Below, one piece after another: positions 20,164-27,656 of a DNA stretch of 64,000 nucleotides; position 1 is the stretch's first letter; the number at the start of each line of letters is the position of its first letter. The notes below the pieces were generated by a model. The model worked only from the letters and a program-made list of their open reading frames with translations. It was not told where the DNA came from and made no database searches. Both the position numbers and the translations under genes were made by a program. Source of the DNA: Mycolicibacterium sphagni. Its GTDB lineage: Bacteria > Actinomycetota > Actinomycetes > Mycobacteriales > Mycobacteriaceae. The stretch spans positions 103,587 to 167,586 of the forward strand of contig NZ_NOZR01000011.1 in NCBI RefSeq assembly GCF_002250655.1, written 5' to 3'.

Positions 20164-20625
20164 ATGAACGACCGCGTACCTGACTCCTCCGGGCTGCCGC
20201 TGCGGGCCATGGTGATGGTGCTGCTGTTCCTCGGTGTGATCTTCCTGTTGGTCGGTTTCCAGGCCATGGGCTCGGGCAGCGACAGCAGCAGCGACGACAC
20301 CTCGGCGCGAACCGTCACCACCACGACGAGCAAAACCTCGGCCGCGCCGGCCCCGAAGGCCGATGTGCGGGTGTTCAACGTCGGCGAAGGCGAAGGCGCC
20401 GCCACGCGCATCGGTGACCGGCTGCGCGAAGCCGGCTGGAACGTCACCGAGACCAGCAACCTCCAAGTGCCCCCGATTCCCGCCACGACCGTCTACTACG
20501 GTACGACCGACGGGGAACAGGCTGCCGCCGAAGCCGTGGCCAAGGTGCTCAGTGCGCCGGTGGCAGCGAGAATTCCCGAAATTGCCGACCAGCCACCGGG
20601 CGTGATCGTTTTGGTGACCGGATAG
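20164..20625 (+). CDS. virR: LytR_C-domain membrane protein, VirR-like
   Basis: This 153-aa protein has a short cytoplasmic N-terminus, one TM helix (residues ~12-35, [18 protein letters not shown]), a Ser/Thr-rich linker and a C-terminal LytR_C domain ([20 protein letters not shown] to PGVIVLVTG) expected outside the membrane. Rv0431, at the same place in M. tuberculosis, is VirR, which links cell-wall integrity to vesicle release; that role is knowledge of the orthologue, not visible here. ATG 20164 lies directly before the TM region. It is 10 bases upstream of sodC. Confidence 0.8.
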   Translation: MNDRVPDSSGLPLRAMVMVLLFLGVIFLLVGFQAMGSGSDSSSDDTSARTVTTTTSKTSAAPAPKADVRVFNVGEGEGAATRIGDRLREAGWNVTETSNLQVPPIPATTVYYGTTDGEQAAAEAVAKVLSAPVAARIPEIADQPPGVIVLVTG

Positions 20626-20635
20626 GCTTCGGCAC

Positions 20636-21352
20636 ATGGTCATGCCTGTGAGCCCGTTGAGAACTGCCGCCGCTGTCCTGTTCGTTGTTCCCGTCGCGCT
20701 ACTGAGCGCATGTAGCCCCAACGAGCCGATCGCCACGCAGCCCGGTACCCCACCGCCGGTCTGGACCGGGTCGTCGGCGCCGGCCGCTGCGGGCGAAGGA
20801 TCGCACGGCGCGCCCGAGGCGCCCGCCGCCGCCGACACCCTGACCGCACAGATCAAAACCGCCGACGGCACCCAGGTTGCCGCCGCCACCTTCGAATTCC
20901 AGGACGGCTTCGCCACGGTTACCGTCCAGACCACCACTGGCGGCAAGCTGACCCCCGGCTTCCACGGCCTGCACCTGCACTCGTTCGCCAAGTGCGAGGC
21001 CAACTCGGTGGCCCCGACCGGCGGTGCGCCCGGCGACTTCTTGTCCGCCGGTGGCCACTTCCAGGTCAGCGGCCACACCACGCATCCGGCCAGCGGTGAT
21101 CTGGCTTCGCTGCAGGTCCGCGATGACGGCACTGCGCTGCTGGTGACCACCACCAATGCATTCACCAAGCAGGATCTGCTGGCCGGCAACGGAACGGCGA
21201 TCATCATCCACGCGGATTCCGACAACTTCGCCAACATCCCGCCGGAGCGCTATCAGCAGATCAACGGTGGCGCACCCGGCCCCGACGAAACCACGATGGC
21301 CACCGGTGACGCCGGCAAGCGGGTGGCGTGTGGTGTCATCGGTACCGGCTAA
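20636..21352 (+). CDS. sodC: Cu/Zn-type superoxide dismutase lipoprotein
   Basis: This 238-aa exported enzyme dismutates superoxide in the envelope. A signal peptide ends in the lipobox ALLSAC, with the Cys acylated. Copper-ligand motifs are [23 protein letters not shown] and the late [10 protein letters not shown]; the disulfide partner is near VACGVIGTG and the conserved Arg is in [10 protein letters not shown]. tuberculosis SodC is reported to be a copper enzyme lacking zinc, and this sequence has the same [10 protein letters not shown] arrangement, so that may hold here. Starts at ATG 20636 or 20642 are both possible. Its 3' end overlaps the next gene by 20 bases. Confidence 0.95.
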   Translation: MVMPVSPLRTAAAVLFVVPVALLSACSPNEPIATQPGTPPPVWTGSSAPAAAGEGSHGAPEAPAAADTLTAQIKTADGTQVAAATFEFQDGFATVTVQTTTGGKLTPGFHGLHLHSFAKCEANSVAPTGGAPGDFLSAGGHFQVSGHTTHPASGDLASLQVRDDGTALLVTTTNAFTKQDLLAGNGTAIIIHADSDNFANIPPERYQQINGGAPGPDETTMATGDAGKRVACGVIGTG

Positions 21353-22481
21353 GCCGCCCACGGCCAAGCCCGGCCGGATCGACTTCGCCGGGTCACCCCG
21401 GCCCACCCTCGGCGTCGAATGGGAGTTCGCGCTGATCGACGCGGAAACCAGGGACCTGAGCAATGAGGCCGCCGCGGTGATCGCCGATGTGGGCGAAAGC
21501 CCCCATGTGCACAAGGAGTTGCTGCGCAACACCATTGAGGTCGTCACCGGGGTGTGCGACACCGTCGACGAGGCCATGGTGGACCTTCGTTCGACGCTGC
21601 GCAGCGCCCGCGAGATCGTGCACGAGCGCGGCATGGAGTTGTTCTGCGCGGGCACCCATCCGTTCGCGTCCTGGTCGACGCAGAAGCTGACTGACGCGCC
21701 GCGCTACGCGGAACTCATCAAGCGCACTCAGTGGTGGGGACGCCAGATGCTGATCTGGGGCGTGCATGTGCACATCGGGGTGTCCTCGGCGCACAAGGTG
21801 ATGCCGATCATCTCGTCCCTGCTCAACCAGTATCCGCACCTGCTGGCGCTGTCGGCGTCCTCGCCGTTCTGGGCCGGTGACGACACCGGGTACGCCAGCA
21901 ACCGCGCCATGATGTTCCAGCAGTTGCCGACTGCCGGTCTGCCTTTCCAATTCGAGACGTGGCGCCAGTTCGAGTGGTTCGTGCACGACCAGAAGAAGAC
22001 GGGCATCATCGATCACATCAACGAGATCCGTTGGGACATAAGGCCGTCGCCGCATCTGGGCACCATCGAGGTGCGGGTGTTCGACGGAGTGTCCAATCTG
22101 CGGGAGCTCGCGGCGCTGGTCGCGTTGACGCACTGCCTGGTGGTCGACCTGGACCGCAGGCTGGACGCCGGCGAGCAGCTGCCGGTGATGCCGCCCTGGC
22201 ATGTGCAGGAGAACAAGTGGCGCGCGGCGCGCTACGGCCTTGACGCCATCATCATCCTCGATGCCGACAGCAACGAGCGGCTGGTCACCGAGGACCTCGA
22301 CGACCTGCTGACCCGGTTGCAGCCGGTCGCCGAATCTTTGTACTGCGCAGACGAATTGGCCGCTGTCGCCGATATTCCGCGGCGCGGTGCGTCCTATCAA
22401 CGCCAGCACCAGGTGGCCGAGGCCAGTGGCGGTGACCTGCGCGCGGTGGTGGATTCATTGGTCGGGGAGCTGGACATCTAG
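21333..22481 (+). CDS. Carboxylate-amine ligase, YbdK/GCS2 type
   Basis: This 382-aa enzyme of the glutamate-cysteine ligase 2 family is an ATP-dependent carboxylate-amine ligase. The N-terminal [12 protein letters not shown] carries the metal-binding Glu pair, followed by [27 protein letters not shown] and the C-terminal [17 protein letters not shown]. Mycobacteria make mycothiol rather than glutathione, so the true substrate is uncertain. GTG 21333 was chosen because it is the last start before the family region; it overlaps the sodC end, suggesting coupling. Matches Rv0433 by position. Confidence 0.9.
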   Translation: MSSVPAKPPTAKPGRIDFAGSPRPTLGVEWEFALIDAETRDLSNEAAAVIADVGESPHVHKELLRNTIEVVTGVCDTVDEAMVDLRSTLRSAREIVHERGMELFCAGTHPFASWSTQKLTDAPRYAELIKRTQWWGRQMLIWGVHVHIGVSSAHKVMPIISSLLNQYPHLLALSASSPFWAGDDTGYASNRAMMFQQLPTAGLPFQFETWRQFEWFVHDQKKTGIIDHINEIRWDIRPSPHLGTIEVRVFDGVSNLRELAALVALTHCLVVDLDRRLDAGEQLPVMPPWHVQENKWRAARYGLDAIIILDADSNERLVTEDLDDLLTRLQPVAESLYCADELAAVADIPRRGASYQRQHQVAEASGGDLRAVVDSLVGELDI

Positions 22482-22496
22482 CGATTGGAGGCGCCC

Positions 22497-22832
22497 ATGA
22501 GGATTCGACGATGGGGACTGGCGGTCGTGGCCGCCGCGGTGGTGATCGGTGTCGGCGGATGCGCCGAGCCGATCGCGGGGACTCCGGTGGCGACGCCGGG
22601 CGAGGCAGGTAAACACCTCGCGCCCGCCGATCTGACGACGACGACCTGCCGTGACTACCTGACCATGGACGTGGTCACCCGCCGCGAAGTGATCAAGGCA
22701 ATTGGTAAGAGCGGCAACCAGTTGGTCGCGATGAACCCCGAACTGTGGGCCGGCGTCGCCGGTGCGCTCTGCGGATTCGTAGACCCCAGCGCGCCGGTGA
22801 AGGACGTGGTGATGGGGCAGGGCATCCGCTAG
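22497..22832 (+). CDS. Small lipoprotein of unknown function
   Basis: This 111-aa protein has a short basic N-terminus, a hydrophobic signal and the lipobox GVGGC with Cys22. Two further Cys residues (TTTCRDYL and GALCGFVD) could form a disulfide in a small helical domain, as in several mycobacterial lipoproteins. ATG 22497 is preceded by GGAGG at 5 bases; the open frame starts 12 bases earlier. The stop is 2 bases before the LON-domain gene. I do not recall an equivalent between Rv0433 and Rv0434, so it may be lineage-specific. Confidence 0.75.
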   Translation: MRIRRWGLAVVAAAVVIGVGGCAEPIAGTPVATPGEAGKHLAPADLTTTTCRDYLTMDVVTRREVIKAIGKSGNQLVAMNPELWAGVAGALCGFVDPSAPVKDVVMGQGIR

Positions 22833-22834
22833 CC

Positions 22835-23482
22835 ATGGCCGCGCAACCGATGTTTCCGCTGCAGTCGGCGCTGCTGCCCGGGGAGTTCTTGCCGCTGCGG
22901 ATATTCGAGCCACGATACTCGCGGCTCGTGCAGGACTGCCTGGCGATGACCGATCCTGCGTTCGGGGTGGTGCTGATCACCCAAGGACGTGAGATCGGCG
23001 GCGGGGACGTACGTAGCGACGTCGGCGCACTGGCCCACATCACCGAGCACGCCGACGAGGGGATGGGCCGCTACCAACTGAGAACCGTTGTCGGTGAACG
23101 GATCCGGGTACTCGAGTGGCTGGACGACGATCCGTACCCGCGCGCTGTCGTCGAACCCTGGCCCGACCAGCCAGGCGCACCGGTGACCCCCGAGCACATC
23201 GGCGGGGTCATCGACAAGATTCTCGCGCTGTTCCAGCGCATCCTCAGCGTGCGGGGCGGGCAACTGCGGTCGGACGCGCTCGCGGTCGAGCCCGAAGTCG
23301 CCGATGACCCGTCGCGGCACATCTACGAGCTCGCCGCCCGGGTGCCGATGGGACAAGCCGACCGCTACGCGGTACTGGCCGCGCCGACGCTGGCCGAGCG
23401 GGTGGCCGTGCTCACCGACGCCATCGAAACCGTCACGGCCATGGTCGAATTCCAGATCGCCACTGACGACACAGGGGAGTAG
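22835..23482 (+). CDS. LON substrate-binding domain protein (Rv0434-like)
   Basis: This 215-aa stand-alone LON N-terminal domain protein has no protease or ATPase domain. The N-terminal FPLQSALLPGEFLPLRIFEP with RY following is the domain signature, then VGALAHITEH and YQLRTVVGERIRVLEW. ATG 22835 starts right at the domain and is 2 bases after the lipoprotein stop. Such proteins may bind unfolded substrates, but no activity is established. Its stop is 4 bases from the convergent methyltransferase stop, which begins the inserted Mrp block. Confidence 0.88.
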   Translation: MAAQPMFPLQSALLPGEFLPLRIFEPRYSRLVQDCLAMTDPAFGVVLITQGREIGGGDVRSDVGALAHITEHADEGMGRYQLRTVVGERIRVLEWLDDDPYPRAVVEPWPDQPGAPVTPEHIGGVIDKILALFQRILSVRGGQLRSDALAVEPEVADDPSRHIYELAARVPMGQADRYAVLAAPTLAERVAVLTDAIETVTAMVEFQIATDDTGE

Positions 23483-23486
23483 GCGC

Positions 23487-24425
23487 TCAAATCTTGCGGG
23501 CGTCCAGCAGGACCGTGTCGGGTACAGGATCCTCGAGGTCGGCGGGGGCCGGCCGCCGGTAGCGCGCCATCAGGTCGGCGGCGGCGATGGCGCTGACCTC
23601 CCAGCCGTGCTCGGTCAGCCATTGCGCGACGTCGGTGCGGGCCTCCATGTACCACAGCCCGGTGACGTCGGGCTCAGACATGGGCGATTCCGCTTCGCTT
23701 CTTGCTGGCCCGGATCCGCCGGCCTCGGCGGCCGCACGGCGCGCCTCGGCTACCCGTTTCTGGCGCCGGTCCAGCTGCTCGGCGGAGTAGAACACCTCGC
23801 CGAATGCCTCGACCGAGAGATGACTGCCGCGCGCGCTGAGGGCGTCGATCTGCTCGAACAGTGCGTCCTGGGCGACGGCGGGCAGGTAGGGCAGAAGTCC
23901 TTCCGCCGACCACGCGGTCGGGGTGGACGGATCGAAACCGGCCTGCCGCAACGCCATTGGCCAGTCGTGGCGCAGGTCCACCGCCACTGCGGCATAGCGC
24001 ACGGCAGGCTGGGCATGATGCTTCGCCAGCACCCGATCCTTGAACTCGAGCACCTTCGGCTGGTCGATCTCGTACACCGTCGAGGCGTCGATCCACGGCA
24101 GCCGCCAGGCGCGGGTGTCCAGACCGGCAGCGAGGATGACCGCCTGATCGATGCCGTTCGCGCCGGCCGTGGTGAAGAAGTCGTCGAAGAACTTGGTCCG
24201 CGACGCGATGTAGGCGGCCATCGCTTTCGCGCGCTCTCCCCCGTGGTCCAGGAACGGCGAGCGCCAGCCCGCCTCGACCGCGGCCTCGACGAAGTAGTGC
24301 GCGTAGGGGTCGGTGTAGAGCGGGTGCTCGGCATCGGTCTCGACGGCCCGGGCGCGGGCCACACTCAGCGCGGTAGCACCCACACTCTCGGTGATGTCCC
24401 AGGTGTCGTCGTCGGTTCGGCTCAC
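23487..24425 (-). CDS. SAM-dependent methyltransferase, mycobacterial TIGR00027/LCM type
   Basis: This 312-aa protein belongs to the large mycobacterial family of putative S-adenosylmethionine-dependent methyltransferases related to leucine carboxyl methyltransferase. The N-terminal SVGATALSVARARAVE and LYTDPYAHYFVEAA are family marks. The SAM site is VILAAGLDTRAWRLPW, then TVYEIDQPKVLEFK, and the late motif is WSAEGLLPYLP. The ATG at 24425 overlaps the mnhG stop by 4 bases, making it the last gene of the Mrp antiporter operon. The acceptor molecule is unknown. Confidence 0.88.
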   Translation of the reverse strand: MSRTDDDTWDITESVGATALSVARARAVETDAEHPLYTDPYAHYFVEAAVEAGWRSPFLDHGGERAKAMAAYIASRTKFFDDFFTTAGANGIDQAVILAAGLDTRAWRLPWIDASTVYEIDQPKVLEFKDRVLAKHHAQPAVRYAAVAVDLRHDWPMALRQAGFDPSTPTAWSAEGLLPYLPAVAQDALFEQIDALSARGSHLSVEAFGEVFYSAEQLDRRQKRVAEARRAAAEAGGSGPARSEAESPMSEPDVTGLWYMEARTDVAQWLTEHGWEVSAIAAADLMARYRRPAPADLEDPVPDTVLLDARKI

Positions 24426-24769
24426 GGCTTCGGCTTCGCTCTCTCGGTGTCGTCACGCATCTCGTCGACGGTCAGCTCGTCGCCGACCTTCTGCTCACGG
24501 TAGGCCAGCTGGCCGACACGGTGTGCCACCACCGGCGCGGTGATCAGGGTGAACATCGCGGTCAGTATGAGCATGCCGACGTCGGCGTTGCCGGACAGCC
24601 GGATCGTCGCGCCCGCCAGCACCAGCAGCAGGCCTAGCACCTGCGGTTTGGTCGCGGCGTGCATGCGGGTCAAGGTGTCCGGGAAGCGCAACACGCCGAT
24701 CGCCGCGGTCAACGCCAGCGCCGAACCGCCCAGCACGAGCACCCCGGCCATCAGATCCAGGCTGCTCAT
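24422..24769 (-). CDS. mnhG: Na+/H+ antiporter subunit G (MnhG/MrpG)
   Basis: This 115-aa membrane subunit of the Mrp antiporter has three TM helices. Family segments are GVLRFPDTLTRMHAATKPQV and FTLITAPVVAHRVGQLAY. The C-terminal ~25 residues are hydrophilic (KVGDELTVDEMRDD). ATG 24769 overlaps the mnhF stop as ATGA, and the gene's own stop overlaps the methyltransferase start. Confidence 0.93.
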   Translation of the reverse strand: MSSLDLMAGVLVLGGSALALTAAIGVLRFPDTLTRMHAATKPQVLGLLLVLAGATIRLSGNADVGMLILTAMFTLITAPVVAHRVGQLAYREQKVGDELTVDEMRDDTERAKPKP

Positions 24770-25041
24770 GTTTTGTCCTTCTCGGCGAGGTCGGGCACCC
24801 GGAATCGGGCCACGCTGACCGAGCCGACGAAGCTGATCAACGACAGCGCCGCGAGACTGTAGGTCACGGTGGTGTCCAGGCTGAACGCCGCCCAGGTGCC
24901 GACACCGCACATCGTCACCGCCACCAGGGTGTCCACGGCGACCAGCCGGTCCAGCGTGCTCGGGCCCATCAGCAGCCGGATCATCGTCACCGCGGCCGCC
25001 GCCACGAGCATCACCCCGGACAGCACCCAGACGATCGTCAT
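24766..25041 (-). CDS. mnhF: Na+/H+ antiporter subunit F (MnhF/MrpF)
   Basis: This 91-aa, three-TM Mrp subunit carries the family core RLLMGPSTLDRLVAVDTLVA and a short cytoplasmic tail. ATG 25041 overlaps the mnhE stop by 4 bases, and its stop overlaps the mnhG start in the same way. Its role is in assembly and ion translocation of the hetero-oligomeric Mrp complex. Confidence 0.93.
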   Translation of the reverse strand: MTIVWVLSGVMLVAAAAVTMIRLLMGPSTLDRLVAVDTLVAVTMCGVGTWAAFSLDTTVTYSLAALSLISFVGSVSVARFRVPDLAEKDKT

Positions 25042-25580
25042 CGGGAGACCTCCTCGGATTCGATTGCCGCAGGCCGCCATTCGGAATCACGTTCGAATGC
25101 CGCGACCATCAACCGTTGCAGCTGGTCGACCTGCCGATAGAACCTTTCGACCGAGCGTTTGGACCCGACGTTGAGCACGTGGACGTAGACCAGCCGCCGG
25201 GCCTGGTCGATCTCCAGGACGATCGTGCCCGGGGTGAGGTTCATGATGTTGACGGCCAGCGCCAGCACCAGATCGGACTTCAGCGCCAGATGCCCCCGCA
25301 GCACCGCGGACAGCGGCGGGCCGCCCGGCCGGATCGCCAACCACGCCACCTGGACCGACGACTGAGCCAGCCACCATGCCACATGCAGTACCAGCCAGAG
25401 CAGCGACAGCGGATGCAGCCGGCCCTGCACCGGTACCGACGGCAAAGGCAGCAGCAGGGTGATGCCCAGCGCCACCACCAAACCCGAGAGGATGTTGGCC
25501 ACCGACACCGTGCCCCACAGCAGCAGCCACACCAAGGTCAGCCACACCAGCGTCCAGATCCGCAGCGTCAATGTTCTCAT
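25038..25580 (-). CDS. mnhE: Na+/H+ antiporter subunit E (MnhE/MrpE)
   Basis: This ~180-aa Mrp subunit has N-terminal TM segments (LVWLTLVWLLLWGTVS, NILSGLVVALGITLLL) and a cytoplasmic C-terminal domain. The conserved ITLTPGT-type motif appears as NIMNLTPGTIVLEID. The start is ATG 25580 (MRTLTLRIW), or the adjacent GTG 25583; AGGAG lies about 9 bases upstream. It starts about 8 bases after the mnhD stop and overlaps mnhF at its end. Confidence 0.92.
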   Translation of the reverse strand: MRTLTLRIWTLVWLTLVWLLLWGTVSVANILSGLVVALGITLLLPLPSVPVQGRLHPLSLLWLVLHVAWWLAQSSVQVAWLAIRPGGPPLSAVLRGHLALKSDLVLALAVNIMNLTPGTIVLEIDQARRLVYVHVLNVGSKRSVERFYRQVDQLQRLMVAAFERDSEWRPAAIESEEVSR

Positions 25581-25587
25581 CACGGAC

Positions 25588-27189
25588 TCAATCTCCTGGC
25601 CCCAGCACCGCGGTGATGTACTGGCCACGGTCGAGCACCTCGTTGGCCGCGCGGTCGGTGTAACCGAAGATCGGGCCGGCCGCCACCGTCAGCGCCACCC
25701 CGACGGCAATCAAAGCCATTGTGGGAGCGACCATTCCGATCGGCATCCGACCTACGTCGCCGCGGTCGTCGAACGCGACGTCTTCCGCGTAATCGTCCAG
25801 CAGGACCGACGGTGCGGAATCGGCAAGCTCGCCCTCGGGGGCGTCGACCCGGGCCCGCCAGAACGCCTTGGTCCACACTCGCGCCACCACATAGAGCGTC
25901 AGCAGACTGGTGATCAGCGAGCCGGCGACCAACAGCCAGGCCAGCACCGAGCCGCTGGCGGTACCGGCCTCCAGCAGCGCGACCTTCCCGATGAAGCCCG
26001 AAAACGGAGGAATACCACCCAGATTCAGCGCCGGAACCAAGAACACGAAAGCCAGCAGCGGGCTGGCGGCGGCCAGCCCACCCAGGCGGCGCAGCGTCGA
26101 TGCCCCGGCCTGTCGCTCGATCAGGCCGACGACCAGGAACAGCGTGGTCTGCACGATGATGTGGTGGGCGACGTAGTAGATCGCCCCGGACATGCCGAGC
26201 CGGCTGGACAGCGCGACACCGAACACCATGTAGCCGATGTGGCTCACGAGGGTGAACGACAGCAGTCGCTTGATATCACTCTGCGCGATCGCACCCAGGA
26301 CGCCCACCAGCATGGTCAGCAGCGCGGCGACCAACAGCACGTTGTCCAGCCCGCCCGCGGGGAACAGCAGTGCGTGCGCCCGGATGATCGCGTAAACACC
26401 GACTTTGGTGAGCAGCCCGGCAAACACGGCGGTCACCGGCGCCGGCGCGGTGGGGTAGGAGTCCGGCAGCCACGCCGACAGCGGGAAGACCGCGGCCTTG
26501 ATGCCGAAGGCCACGAGCAGCACTGCGAAGATCGCGCTTCGGGTGCCGGTGCTGATGTCCTGCAGCCGCAGGGAGAGCTCGGCCATGTTCAGCGTTCCGG
26601 TGGCGGCGTAGATCAGGGCCAGGCCGACCAGGAAGATCAGCGACGAGACCATCGACACCATGACGTAGGAGATGCCGGCGCGCACCCGGTCCTTGCTGGC
26701 TCCGATGGTCAACAGCACGAAGCTCGCCGTCAGCAGCACCTCGAAACCGACATACAGGTTGAACAGGTCGCCGGCCAGGAAAGCTGTGCACACCCCCGCC
26801 GACAGCACCAGATAGGTGGGCAGGAAGATCGACACCGGTTGGTGTTCGTCACCGTCGCGGATACCCTGTCCGATCGCGTAGAACACGACGGCCAGCAGCA
26901 CGATCGCCGACACCACGAGCATCAGCGCCGACAGCCGGTCGGCCACCAGCGTGATCCCAAGTGGACCGAGGCCCTCCTTGGTCGGACCCCAGCCGCCGAT
27001 ATGCAGCGCCTGAGTGCCGTCGCGGTCGGTCAGATACGTCAGAACCGCGCACACCGCCAGCACGCCGGTGAGCGCGGCCAGCGCGATCATCCGCTGCAGT
27101 CGCGGTTTACGCCCGGCGATCAACGTCAACGCGGCCGCCACTAATGGAATCAATACCGGCAGCGGCATCAACACCCCGGAGAGGCTCAT
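25588..27189 (-). CDS. mnhD: Na+/H+ antiporter subunit D (MnhD/MrpD)
   Basis: This 533-aa subunit has about 14 TM helices and is homologous to respiratory complex I NuoM/NuoN-type proton channels. The proton_antipo core includes FNLYVGFEVLLTASFVLL, with the conserved Glu of TM5, and AFGIKAAVFPLSAWLPDSYP, with the key Lys. The C-terminal ~60 residues are an acidic loop and one last TM. The ATG at 27189 overlaps the mnhC stop. Confidence 0.95.
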   Translation of the reverse strand: MSLSGVLMPLPVLIPLVAAALTLIAGRKPRLQRMIALAALTGVLAVCAVLTYLTDRDGTQALHIGGWGPTKEGLGPLGITLVADRLSALMLVVSAIVLLAVVFYAIGQGIRDGDEHQPVSIFLPTYLVLSAGVCTAFLAGDLFNLYVGFEVLLTASFVLLTIGASKDRVRAGISYVMVSMVSSLIFLVGLALIYAATGTLNMAELSLRLQDISTGTRSAIFAVLLVAFGIKAAVFPLSAWLPDSYPTAPAPVTAVFAGLLTKVGVYAIIRAHALLFPAGGLDNVLLVAALLTMLVGVLGAIAQSDIKRLLSFTLVSHIGYMVFGVALSSRLGMSGAIYYVAHHIIVQTTLFLVVGLIERQAGASTLRRLGGLAAASPLLAFVFLVPALNLGGIPPFSGFIGKVALLEAGTASGSVLAWLLVAGSLITSLLTLYVVARVWTKAFWRARVDAPEGELADSAPSVLLDDYAEDVAFDDRGDVGRMPIGMVAPTMALIAVGVALTVAAGPIFGYTDRAANEVLDRGQYITAVLGPGD

Positions 27190-27656
27190 CGCGACCCCTC
27201 ATGGCCGGGCAGCGCATCGAGCTCGTCGGGCTCGTCGGTGTCGTGAGCCGCCACGTGCACCGGGACGTCGTCGTCGACCGAGGACGCCTCGGAATCGGAG
27301 AGCCTCGACACCCGGGCGTCCTCGGGGTCGGTATCCACTTCCTCCTGGGTGGTCAACCGAAACGAGCGGTAGGTCAGCGCCAGGACGAAGGCCGCCATCC
27401 CCATCGCGATGACGATCGCTGTCAGGATCATCCCCTGGGCCAGTGGGTCGGCGGTCGCCGTTTCCGAGCCGCTCGTGCGCCCCTTGATCGGTGGGTTCCC
27501 GCTTTCGCCACCTACGGTCAGGATCAGCAGGTTGACGGCATTGCCGACCAGCAGCAGGCCCATGAGCATCCGAGTCAAGTTGCGCGAAAGCAACAGGTAG
27601 ACACCACAACTGGTGAGTCCGCCGATGATCACGAGCGGAACGAGGAAGACGGTCAC
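27186..27656 (-). CDS. mnhC: Na+/H+ antiporter subunit C (MnhC/MrpC)
   Basis: This 156-aa, three-TM subunit is homologous to NuoK. Family segments are GVYLLLSRNLTRMLMGLLL, GNAVNLLILTVG and DPLAQGMILTAIVIAMGMAA. The C-terminal ~50 residues are a long acidic hydrophilic tail (EEVDTDPEDARVSRL and onward), longer than in most MrpC proteins. GTG 27656 overlaps the mnhA stop as GTGA. Confidence 0.94.
   Translation of the reverse strand: MTVFLVPLVIIGGLTSCGVYLLLSRNLTRMLMGLLLVGNAVNLLILTVGGESGNPPIKGRTSGSETATADPLAQGMILTAIVIAMGMAAFVLALTYRSFRLTTQEEVDTDPEDARVSRLSDSEASSVDDDVPVHVAAHDTDEPDELDALPGHEGSR

Noticed and set aside
25459..27144. 561-aa plus-strand open frame opposite mnhD/mnhE
   Set aside because: Composition is Gln/His/Arg rich, as expected for the complement of a membrane-protein gene, and no domain is visible.
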